Source of the DNA: Inhella proteolytica | GTDB taxonomy: Bacteria > Pseudomonadota > Gammaproteobacteria > Burkholderiales > Burkholderiaceae_C | Direction: 5' to 3' | Length of the DNA stretch: 64,000 nt | Assembly: GCF_016093275.1 (NCBI RefSeq) | Contig: NZ_JAEDAK010000009.1 | Location: forward strand, 62,001-126,000 | Part shown: one piece after another, positions 44,225-53,400 of the stretch | Layout: every line of letters starts with the position of its first letter | Numbering within the stretch: position 1 is the first letter of the stretch | Program-made: the position numbers and the translations under genes | Notes under the pieces: generated by a model | Databases searched by the model: none | What the model saw: the letters and a program-made list of their open reading frames with translations, nothing else | Told to the model about the DNA's origin: nothing

Positions 44225-46803
44225 CAGACGCCTGCCTTTAGCTGCGTGAAAAGCTGCTCCGCCCAGGCGCATTCGGCTTCCGAGGCGGAGCCCGGCGTCG
44301 CGCGGCGGTCCAGCACCCAGAAGGCCAGCGCGGCGCCCACGCTCGCGGCAAAGGTCTTGAGTGCGGCGGCGGCGTATTCCTCGCGCACGCGGGTGTCGGC
44401 GGCGGTGTAGATGGGCGCGGCGAAGTGGCCGAAGTGCTCCAGCCGCGACATGAACATGTCGACGAAGCGCTGGCGCTCCTGCAGGCGCTCGCGGTCCGCC
44501 TGCTTGACGGCGGGCTGCTGGCGATGCTCGGCCAGCAGCTGGCGCACGAAACCATCCACGCGCGCGTCGTCCAGGGTCTGCCAATCCTGCTGCGGCCGCG
44601 GCAGCCAGTGGCGGGCGCCCTGCAGCCAGGTGCGCAGCGCCTCGCTGGGGGATTGGCCATCCGCCAGCCCGTGCAGCTCGGGCAGCCAAGCCGCCAGGCG
44701 CTGGGCCACGAGCTCGATCCCTTCGATGAGCCCGCGCAGGGAGCGGCAGCCGGGGCGCTCGAAGTCCTCGAACAGATCGACCAGAAAGACCACGTCCACG
44801 AAGGTGCGCTTCAGGTAGTACCAGGCGGGGCGGTTGTGCGAATGCACGACCTTGAGCGAGGCCAGCATGGCCACCTTGTGCCCGGCCTTGATGAGGCGGA
44901 TGCCCAGGTCCAGGTCCTCGGCGAAGTCGCCGCGGTAGCGGTACTGCTGGAACAGCGAGCGCGGGATCAGGCAGGACACGTCGCTGAGCTGCCCCATCGA
45001 CCGCAGGCTCATGTGGTCGTCGCCGATGAAGTGGCCGATGCGGTCCTCGTCCAGGCAGCCCAGGAAGCGGTAGTGCGTGTTGACGCTGCAGTCGTACATC
45101 GCATCGCTGTCGGCGCGGCTGTACTCGGCGCAGGAGGCCGCCACCACGCCCTGCTCGGCATGGTCCAGCAGGTAGCGCACGATGCCGTAGAGCCAGCGGT
45201 CGCCGATCGGATAGGCGTCCTGCACCATGAAGAACAGATGTGTGCCGGTGGCGTGCTCGGCGCCGAGATTGCGCGCGTAGCTGTGGCTGAACTCCTCGGG
45301 GCGGATGCGCACCAGGCGCACACCCAGGGCCTCGATGCGTTCCGGGATGCCATCGCTGGAGCCCGAATCGACCACCACCACTTCCACGCCGCCCAGGCCT
45401 TGCTGCCCCAGCAGCTTGCGCACCAGCAGCAGCAGCTCGGGCCCGCCGTTGAGCACCGGGATGACCACCGAGACCCGCACCTCCGCCAGCACGCGCTCGT
45501 CCGCCACCAGCTGGGGGTGCAGGCGCAGCGGCGGGCGCACGGGGGCCGCCACGGCAAAGGGGTTGGCCGCCACCACGCCGGCGGGCTGCGAGTAATCGCG
45601 CACCAGGCGCGGCAGCAGGCGCAGGTAATGCGGGGCGCGGCGCAGATTGCCCCACAGCCCGTGGCGACGCCAGGCGCTGGCGGCGCGCTGGCGCAGGCCA
45701 CCGAGCAGGTGGCGCGCGCGCCCGCTGCGCAGCCAGTGCAAGGTCTTGCCGACAGCACGCAGGGGCCGGGTGAGGCGCCAGGACGTCGAATTCAGCAAGG
45801 CATCGCGCTGCTGCTGCACCTGGCCCAGCTCACGGTTCAGCCCGGCAATCTCGGCCAGCTGACGTTCGCGCAGGGTCTGCAGGGTCTGCAGCTCGCGGCG
45901 GTGGGCGCTGAGCTCGCGCCGCTCGCTGTCCAGCAGCTCCAGCGCCTCGTCGGCCCGGTGGCTGGCATGGACCCGCTCGGCATCCAGCTCGGCGATGCGG
46001 GCCGCGCTGCTTTGTGCCAGCGCCTGCAGCTCCGCGCCCAGGGCCTGGCCGCGCTGCTCGGTGGCGCTGAGCTGCGCGTCCCGCTGGCCCTGCCATTCGA
46101 TCAGCTCGCGCAGCTGCGCGGGCGACCAGCGCGACAGCTGGCGTGCGGCAAAGGCCTCCAGCTGCGCGGCCCGCTGCGCGCCCTGCGTGGCATGGCCCGA
46201 GCCCTGCTGCGCATCCAGCCAGTAGACGGCGCTGACGCCGGGCACATGCACCAGGCCTCCGCGCGCCAGCAGGCGCAGCCAGAAGTCCCAGTCCTCGAAA
46301 TGGTCGAGGGTCTCGTCAAAACGCAGCGGCGGTGCCGCTTCCAGCGCCGCGCGCCGGAACAGCACGGCGTGGATGGGCAGCTGATTCTGCAGCTGCATGC
46401 GGGTGGGGTCCACCGGCTGCTCGTAAACATGCACGCGCTTGGGCGGTTCGCCGCTCAGTACCTCCACCCCGGTGTGCGCGGCCACCGCCTCGGGGTGCGC
46501 GTGCAGGGCTTCTGCGAGGCGCTGCAGATGCCCGGGCAGCAGCCAGTCGTCGTCGTCAAGGAACAGCGCCAGCGGCGCCTCCACGGCCTGCAGCAGCGCA
46601 TTGGCGGCGGCGGAGCGAGTCAGGCGCCCTTGCACGGGCAGCACCTGCACCTGCGGGTGCTCGGCCAGGCCCTGCAGCGGCTCACCACTGGCCGGAACCA
46701 CCCGCACCTGCACGCGCACGCCGCCCTGCTCCAGGGCCGACTGCACCGCCCGCGCCAGGCTGGGCCGGCCGCAGCTGCGGATCAGGACATCCACGTCCAC
46801 CAT
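44224..46803 (-). CDS. Two-domain GT2 glycosyltransferase with coiled coil
   Basis: 859 residues. GT2 domain one (1-225) has VLIRSCGRPSL, a run of four Asp at 83-86, LPIHAVLFRR and HFEDWDFWLRL. A coiled coil follows (about 235-340), then the hinge STSWRLTRPLRAV, a basic linker, and GT2 domain two (about 443-700; VSVVIPVLNGG, VVVVDSGSSDG, MVQDAYP in place of the usual DxD, as in rhamnosyltransferases). The last 150 residues are helical and unlike any domain I know. It resembles WsaE/Wbp-type processive enzymes that build ABC-dependent glycans. Domain one is paralogous to those at 49361 and 50461. Confidence 0.85.
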   Translation of the reverse strand: MVDVDVLIRSCGRPSLARAVQSALEQGGVRVQVRVVPASGEPLQGLAEHPQVQVLPVQGRLTRSAAANALLQAVEAPLALFLDDDDWLLPGHLQRLAEALHAHPEAVAAHTGVEVLSGEPPKRVHVYEQPVDPTRMQLQNQLPIHAVLFRRAALEAAPPLRFDETLDHFEDWDFWLRLLARGGLVHVPGVSAVYWLDAQQGSGHATQGAQRAAQLEAFAARQLSRWSPAQLRELIEWQGQRDAQLSATEQRGQALGAELQALAQSSAARIAELDAERVHASHRADEALELLDSERRELSAHRRELQTLQTLRERQLAEIAGLNRELGQVQQQRDALLNSTSWRLTRPLRAVGKTLHWLRSGRARHLLGGLRQRAASAWRRHGLWGNLRRAPHYLRLLPRLVRDYSQPAGVVAANPFAVAAPVRPPLRLHPQLVADERVLAEVRVSVVIPVLNGGPELLLLVRKLLGQQGLGGVEVVVVDSGSSDGIPERIEALGVRLVRIRPEEFSHSYARNLGAEHATGTHLFFMVQDAYPIGDRWLYGIVRYLLDHAEQGVVAASCAEYSRADSDAMYDCSVNTHYRFLGCLDEDRIGHFIGDDHMSLRSMGQLSDVSCLIPRSLFQQYRYRGDFAEDLDLGIRLIKAGHKVAMLASLKVVHSHNRPAWYYLKRTFVDVVFLVDLFEDFERPGCRSLRGLIEGIELVAQRLAAWLPELHGLADGQSPSEALRTWLQGARHWLPRPQQDWQTLDDARVDGFVRQLLAEHRQQPAVKQADRERLQERQRFVDMFMSRLEHFGHFAAPIYTAADTRVREEYAAAALKTFAASVGAALAFWVLDRRATPGSASEAECAWAEQLFTQLKAGV

Positions 46804-46807
46804 CGGC

Positions 46808-49354
46808 TCAGGCTCCTTCGCCCAGGTTCAGCAGCAGCTGCAAGCGCTGCTGCATGCGGCGGCCCACCACGGCCGGTGCAAGCTGCCGCTCGCAATCCAC
46901 GCGCGCCTGAGCCCCCAGGCGCTGGCGCAGTGCGGCGTCCTCGGCCACCTGGCGCAGCTTGGCCGCGGCGTCATCCAGATCGGGCTCGGCCCAGCGCTCG
47001 CCCCGGCGGTAGGGGCCTTCGTCCTGCTGCAGCGGCACCAGTTCGTAGCGCACCGGCAGCGAGTTTTCCGCCGTCATGAAATCCATATTGCCGGACCAGG
47101 CCGTGGCCAGCACCACCTTGCCGCGCGCCATGGCTTCGGCCAGCACCAGGCCAAAGCCCTCGGAGCGGTGCAGCGAGACAAAACAGTCGACCGACTCGAT
47201 CAGGCCATTGAGACTGGGGCGATCCAGATAGCCCTCGATCAGCTGCACGCCCGGGGCGCGCGCGGCCAGGGCGCGCAGCGCGGCCATCGCCGCCGGGTCC
47301 CGCTCGCCATTGCTGACCTTGAGCACCAGCTGCACATCGTCCTGCCGGCCCTCGAAGGCCTTCACATAGACCTCCAGGGCACCCAGCGGGTTCTTGCGCG
47401 CGGCGCTGCTGAGCAGATCGGCCATGGCCAGGAAGGCCACGCTGCCCTCGCGCAAGCCAAAGCGGGCGCGCTCGGGCCGGACTTGCGCCGGGATCTCGAT
47501 GGCGTGCGGCATCACCAGCACGGGCACCGGCGCGCGCTGCGCAATGGCCTGCTGGCAGAAGGTGGAAGGCACCCACACTTCGTCGACATGGGCAAAGGCG
47601 TTGCACCACTCGGCCGGGAAGTTCTCCAGCTCCCAGGCCCAGTAGCCGATGCGCCGCGGCACCTGGAAGAGCGCTTCGCCAATCACGGTGCGGGCCAGCG
47701 GCAGCTGGTCGGCATTGATATGGAAGAGGCTGGCCGCAAAGGGCTGATCGGCTGGGGCGGTTTCCTCCACCTGCTCGCCCATGCGCGAGACATTGCCGGC
47801 CTGGAAGTCGCGCACGGCCAGCGGGAAATCCACGGCGCGCAGCGCGCGCAGCGTGGCCCGGGCCGACTCGCCCACGCCGCTCTCGGCCTTGACGTAGCCG
47901 ATCAGGTTCAGCCCCGCAGGCACGGCAGTGGCTACGCCCGCTGCCGCCGCAGGAGCGGTGGCAGCAGGCGGGAAGGCGCGGCCCACCAGGTAGCTGCGCA
48001 CCTTGTGGCGCAGCGCCGGGGTGGTGAAGGGGCGCAGCAGGTTGCGGCTCTGCCAAGCCAGGCGGTAGGCGGTGCGGAACAGGGTGGCGCCCTGCCGGCC
48101 CGGCGCCGGGGCGACGGGCCGGGGCGCGGCGGCCGGGCTGCCGGGGGCCGGCTGCACCCAGGCGTCGGGCAGGCCGGCCTCGATGGGCGCACGCTCGGCA
48201 AACCAGCTCAGGTAGGCCTGGCGGTGCGCGCCGCGCACATCCGGAAAAGCCGATTGCAGATCTGCCCGGTCCCGGTGCAGCTGCAGCGCCACGCGCGAGA
48301 GCGGCGGCTGCAGCCCATCCACCGGTGCCAGCAGGGCGGTGCACAGCGCCTCGGCGCCGGCCGGGGTGCGCAGGTCCGGCAGCGGCACCTGATCGAGCAG
48401 TTCCAGGCGCAGCACCTTGCGCGCCACATCGGGCAGGCTGATGCCATTGGCCAGCCGCGCAAAGGCGTACGGCATGGCGGCATAGCGGCTGCGGCCGAAG
48501 CGGTCCAGGCGCTCGACATACTGCGCGAACAGCTGCTGAGTGGCGGCGCTGCACTGCGCCAGCTCGAAGCGGTCCTGGTGCTTGCTGATGGCGCGACTGC
48601 CGATGCTGTAGCCCGAGAAGTGGAAGAAGAACAGCGGCTCGCCATTGACCTTGAAGCCTTCGCCGTCCTGCGTCACCGCGCGATGCTGGAGGTTCCAGTA
48701 GGCGACGTTCCAGCCCGGGTGGCGTTCGATGCAGACGCGCTCGAAGAAGCCCGGCACCAGGTCCATCCACTTCTGGTCGGTGAACAGTCCGCGCGGGATG
48801 TCGACCACGCAGTCGCGGCGCAGCTTCTCGCTCCACCAGTCCAGCAGCGTGCGCGCATCGGCACTGCGGCGCAGGGCCAGGAAGCCGAGGTTGTAGGTGC
48901 CGCTCTGCAGGATCGACAGATCCGAGGGGTGGCGGTCATCGTCGAGCGGCGCGCCCAGGTGGGGCGTGAGCACCACATCGGCCTGCTGCAGGCGCGCAAG
49001 CAGGGGCGCACCGCTGCTGAAGAGCTGGATGTCGGGGTCGAAGTAGATGACCGAGCCCAGGGCTTCGCGCTCGAACAGCTTGCGAAACGCGAAGGGCTTG
49101 ATGGCCGTATTCAGCTCCAGGATGGTGTACTGGAACAGCATGCGATCGACCTGGGCGATGCCCAGGTCTTCGATGCCGAGGAACTCGATGCCCGCGGGGG
49201 GCGACTCCAGGCCCTCCGTGCTGTCGCACAGCACCACCACGCGCTGCGCGGCCGGCAGGTGCTGCGCCACGCTCTCCATCAGGTTGAGGGCGTAATGCAG
49301 GTAGTTCTTCGAGACGATGGTGAAGACGCAGGTCGGCGTCGTGGCAGCGGCCAT
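46808..49354 (-). CDS. Fused GT8-like and GT4-like glycosyltransferase
   Basis: 848 residues. The N-terminal part (about 8-330) has TIVSKNYLHYALNLMESV and YFDPDIQLF with DPD at 106-108, plus a nucleotide-sugar-like fold as in GT8-type proteins. A Pro/Ala-rich linker (about 400-475) precedes a GT4 domain (about 480-845: NLIGYVKAESGVGESARATLRA, LLSSAARKNP, SLHRSEGFGLVLAEAMARGK). Such two-enzyme chains add two sugars in turn. It lies four bases before the next gene and six bases after the previous one. Confidence 0.82.
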   Translation of the reverse strand: MAAATTPTCVFTIVSKNYLHYALNLMESVAQHLPAAQRVVVLCDSTEGLESPPAGIEFLGIEDLGIAQVDRMLFQYTILELNTAIKPFAFRKLFEREALGSVIYFDPDIQLFSSGAPLLARLQQADVVLTPHLGAPLDDDRHPSDLSILQSGTYNLGFLALRRSADARTLLDWWSEKLRRDCVVDIPRGLFTDQKWMDLVPGFFERVCIERHPGWNVAYWNLQHRAVTQDGEGFKVNGEPLFFFHFSGYSIGSRAISKHQDRFELAQCSAATQQLFAQYVERLDRFGRSRYAAMPYAFARLANGISLPDVARKVLRLELLDQVPLPDLRTPAGAEALCTALLAPVDGLQPPLSRVALQLHRDRADLQSAFPDVRGAHRQAYLSWFAERAPIEAGLPDAWVQPAPGSPAAAPRPVAPAPGRQGATLFRTAYRLAWQSRNLLRPFTTPALRHKVRSYLVGRAFPPAATAPAAAAGVATAVPAGLNLIGYVKAESGVGESARATLRALRAVDFPLAVRDFQAGNVSRMGEQVEETAPADQPFAASLFHINADQLPLARTVIGEALFQVPRRIGYWAWELENFPAEWCNAFAHVDEVWVPSTFCQQAIAQRAPVPVLVMPHAIEIPAQVRPERARFGLREGSVAFLAMADLLSSAARKNPLGALEVYVKAFEGRQDDVQLVLKVSNGERDPAAMAALRALAARAPGVQLIEGYLDRPSLNGLIESVDCFVSLHRSEGFGLVLAEAMARGKVVLATAWSGNMDFMTAENSLPVRYELVPLQQDEGPYRRGERWAEPDLDDAAAKLRQVAEDAALRQRLGAQARVDCERQLAPAVVGRRMQQRLQLLLNLGEGA

Positions 49355-49360
49355 GGTGGA

Positions 49361-50440
49361 TCAGGAAGGCTTGGCGCGGCGCCGCGCAGCCTGGAAGGAC
49401 TGCCAGGGCGTGAGCGCCTTGAGTTGGTTCAGTTCGGCCTGCAGCGCCTGGGCGTGGCTGTGCAGTGCGGCGATCTCGGTTTCGCGCGCGGCGCGTACGG
49501 CGCGCTGGCTGTCCTGCTCGGCCAGCGCATTGCGGATCTCCTGCTCGCGGGCAGTCAGCACGGCCTGCAGGTCCGTGCGCGCCTGCTGCAGATCGGCCAA
49601 CTCGGCCTCGCGCGCCTGCAGCACCCGGCGGGTGGCCGCATGGCCGGCGGTGGCCGTGGCCAGTTCACCCTGCAACTGCCCATGCGCCTGGTAAAGCTCG
49701 CGCACATAGGCCAGCAGGGCGCCGGCCTCGGCCGCACTCAGGCGCGCCAGCCACTTGGCGTACAGCGCCTGCCGCTGCGCCTCGTTGCGGCTGTGCGCCT
49801 CGAACACGCCGGAGCCCTGCGTCGCGCCGGCCACATAGCGCGCGCCAATGCCGGGCACATGCTCGAAGGGCCCGCGCTCGGCCAGCTGCAGCCAGAAGTC
49901 CCAGTCCTCGAAGACCGGGAAGCCTTCGTCAAAGCGCAGCCCGGGTAGGCGACGGAACAGCACCGCGTGGATGGGCAGGTAGTTCTCGAACAGCAGACGC
50001 CAGCGGTCAAAGGGCGCAGCGAAGCGGTGCTCGGGCTGCCACTCGAGCGCTTGCCAGCGACCGTACTCGACGTCGCCGTAGGCCGCGGCAGCCGCGGGTG
50101 CAGCGCGCAGGGCGGCCGCCAGCCGACCGAGGTGGCCGGGCAGCAGCTCATCGTCGTCGTCCAGGAACAGCAGCGCGTCGGAGCGCGCCTCCTCCAGCAG
50201 CCGATTGGCCGCGGCCGCGCGGTCCAGCGCAGCGGACGGCTCGATCAGGCGCACCCGCCCGCTCAGCCCCGCCGGCAGCCCGGCCGGTAGCGGCCGGTGC
50301 GGGCGGCCGCTGGCGTTGAGCACCAGCACCTCCAGCTCGTCCACGCCCTGGTCGGCCAGCGAGCACAGGGCCTGGGGCAGGCTGTCGCGGTCCATGCTGC
50401 GGATCAGCACAGACACCGATGACTTCTGCGCCTGATTCAT
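49361..50440 (-). CDS. GT2 glycosyltransferase with C-terminal coiled coil
   Basis: 359 residues from the ATG at 50440 (GGGGA upstream). GT2 core 9-230: VLIRSMDRDSL, NASGRPHRP, RLIEPS, four Asp at 94-97, NYLPIHAVLFRR, FEDWDFWLQLAE. A long coiled coil fills about 245-345. It is nearly the same as the first GT2 domain of the 1333-residue neighbour and looks like a shortened copy that lost the later domains. Membrane association through the coiled coil is possible. Confidence 0.88.
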   Translation of the reverse strand: MNQAQKSSVSVLIRSMDRDSLPQALCSLADQGVDELEVLVLNASGRPHRPLPAGLPAGLSGRVRLIEPSAALDRAAAANRLLEEARSDALLFLDDDDELLPGHLGRLAAALRAAPAAAAAYGDVEYGRWQALEWQPEHRFAAPFDRWRLLFENYLPIHAVLFRRLPGLRFDEGFPVFEDWDFWLQLAERGPFEHVPGIGARYVAGATQGSGVFEAHSRNEAQRQALYAKWLARLSAAEAGALLAYVRELYQAHGQLQGELATATAGHAATRRVLQAREAELADLQQARTDLQAVLTAREQEIRNALAEQDSQRAVRAARETEIAALHSHAQALQAELNQLKALTPWQSFQAARRRAKPS

Positions 50441-50460
50441 ATTTCGGTCCCCTGGATGGG

Positions 50461-53400
50461 CTAGTCAGGCAGAAGCGCCAACACCTGGCGCTCAAACGCC
50501 GACGGGTCGCAGTCCTCGGCAACCGCCTCAAGGGCTTGCGCGCGCATCTGCGACCAATACGCAGCATCCGTGTGCAGCTTCACGCAGGCCTGGGCCAGCG
50601 CAAGAGGGGTACTTCCGTGCGGCATCCACTCTTGCCAGCTGAGTTGCTGGGCAATAAGGCTGGAGGCGGCAACAGGAAGGCCGGCAGCAGCGGCCTCATG
50701 GGCCTTGTGCGGTATCCCGGCAGCAAATCGCGTGGGCGCCAGGAAGACACGTGCCTGGTTCAACCAAGAATCCAAGTGGTCGACTCTGCCGTGCACCCGA
50801 ATTCGAGCATTCGCCAAGGCCCGAACCGCCGCGGAGTCGCAGGGCCCGACAACGTCCAGGTGCGCCGTATCGCCCAACTCGGCTTCGATCAGAGGCCAGA
50901 CTTCCCGCGCAAACCACAGCAAGCTGTCACCATTGGGCGAATCATCGGATTGGATGGCACCGACGAAGAGAAAGCCATGCCGCTCCTCAAAGCGTGCAGG
51001 CGTTGGCTTGAGCATCAATGAATGCCCTAGCACGCGCACATCGGCAAACCCGGCCGCCCGGTAGTGAGTGGCTTCGGCGTCGGACACGGCCAGCACGGTG
51101 TTCGCTTCACGCACCAAGTCCAGCTCGTCAGAAACCAAGCGACGCTGCTGCGCATTGCTGAGGGGCCGTCCCTGCACCGACGCCTTGACGATTTCACGCA
51201 GGCTGAACAGAGCCTCAGCGTCGTAGACCCATCGCAGCCCTGCGAACAGCTCGGGCCTGCGCGCGCGCAAGGCGCTCAGTGCCTGCATGTTGTGCGGGCG
51301 GCTGACGATCAGAAGTTGGTAGTGCCCTTCACGACGCGACAAAAAGTCCTCAAGGCCTGCCAGACCCAAGTCCAACATCACCTCAACCCGTTCGGGCAAT
51401 GCGCGATAAACATCCGCCCAGTCTTCATGAGGGAACTGCAGCGGGTAATGGGTGACGGCGTGGCCCGCGCCGGCCAAAGCCTGCACCAGGCTGCAAGCGC
51501 GCGGATAGCCTTGCCCCAGCCATGGCAAGGGAGTTCGGTCATCGACAACCAGCACCCGGCAGGCGCCTGGCTTGAGGCGTTGCCGCGCCCGCAAGACATT
51601 GAGCCCATCAGGATCTTGCTGCTGGCACAGCGCGCTCTGGTGGGCATCCGCAAAGCGCACACGATTGCGAGCCTGCAACTCCAGCGCGCGTCCACTGCCG
51701 GCATCGCTCGCGAACTCAAAGTGACGCACGCGAACGCGCGGGTCGTACACGATCCGGTAGCCCCCCTCGATCAGGCGCATGCACAAGTCGCTCTCTTCGT
51801 AGTAAGCAGGTGCATACCGCTCGTCAAATCCACCGCACTGGCGCCAGAGGGCATGGCGCACCATGAGGAACGCCCCTGAGCAGTAGTCCACATCGCGCAC
51901 GAATCGATACGGACCAGAGTCCGGATCATCGCCGCGTCCGTAGCCCAAGCAGCTGCCGTCATTCCAGACGATCGAACCCGCCTCCTGCAACCGGCCATCC
52001 CAAAGCATGATGGGCCCGCCGACCGCCCCCACATCGGGTTCGGCCTGCAGGCGCTCAAGGGCATGAGCCAAGGTGTCGGGCTCCACCACGGCGTCGTTGT
52101 TCAGCAGCAGCAAGTGCTCGCCCCGTGCGTGCTGGGCGGCCAAGTTCACAGCGCGCAGGAAGCCCAGGTTCTCGGTCTGCGGCAATAGCGTGGCGCCGTC
52201 GATGCGCTGCAGCAGGGCCGGCACGCGGTCCGACGAAGCGTTGTCCACCACCAGCAGCTCGAAGCGGACCCCGCGCGAAGCGGCCAGTGCCTCCAAACAC
52301 CACAGCGTCAGGCCAGCCTGGTTATAGAGCACGACGATGACGCTGACCTGCGGTGATGGGCCTGCCGCATCAAACCGCAAACGCCCCGAACTCGCCAGAA
52401 ACCGGTCCAAAGCTGCCTCTGCATCGCGACGCACGGCTTCTTTGTCCAGCGGCGGCACTCCTTGTGGCGCACTGGGCGCACCCGGTGCCAGCCGGCGCAG
52501 CAGCGTTCGCCCCCAAGGCATCGAACTCAGCCACAGCTTGACCTGCTGCTTGCGCGCAGGTGCCAGCGGTAACGCACGGGCCATGCGCCTGACGCCTTGT
52601 GGGGAGACCCAGCTTCGCACTGCCCGCAAAGGCGCCGTGATGCGCCATGACAGCGAAGCCTGAAGGCCTTGGAAGGCCTGTTCCAGTGCTTGGTAGCCTT
52701 GCCGCTGTTGTTCAAGATCACGCAGCACTTGGTGCTGGTAGCGCTGCATTTCGGCAACCTGCTGCTGGGCTTGCTGGTGGTCCAGTTCCGCCTGCCGGCG
52801 AGTGGTCTCCAGTTCCCGATCACACGCCTGCAGCACCAGGGTTTGCTCGGCAAGTTGCTGCAATTGCCGCTGGCCCTTGCGGCGCTCGGCGTCGAGATGC
52901 CTCAAAGCGTCGCCGTGCTGCACGCGCAAGGACTCTGCCCATGCCAGCAGGCGCTCCAGAGTCTCAGAAGAGAGGGTGGCGCGCAGACTCTCGTAGGTTC
53001 GCGCGCGCGCGTGCGAGACGAAGTCAGGCGCAGCGTCTCGCCCCAGCCCGGAAGCTCCAGCCAAGCGATACGTTGCAGAACAACCCGGCACATGCACAAA
53101 CTCACCGCGCTGCGCCAGTTGCAGCCAGAACGCCCAGTCTTCATAAACCGGCAAGCGTTCGTCGAACCGCTGGCCGGGCGCCAGGGCCGCTCGCCGGAAC
53201 AGCACGGCATGGATGGGTAGGTAGTTGGCGCACCAGAGCCGCAGGCGGTCGAAGGGCTCGTCCAGCTCACCCTGCGGCAGCCCGTCCTGGTCCACCAGGC
53301 GCACACCGCTGTAGGCCGCGATCGCTGCGGGCGCCGCCGTCAAGGCAGCATGCAGGCGCTCCAGATGGGTCGGATCGACCAGATCGTCGTCATCCAGCAT

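Noticed and set aside
46439-49948. Open frame of about 1170 codons on the plus strand opposite two glycosyltransferase genes
   Set aside because: It spans the junction of two real genes, is rich in Gln/His/Arg/Ala typical of antisense frames in high-GC DNA and has no family motif.
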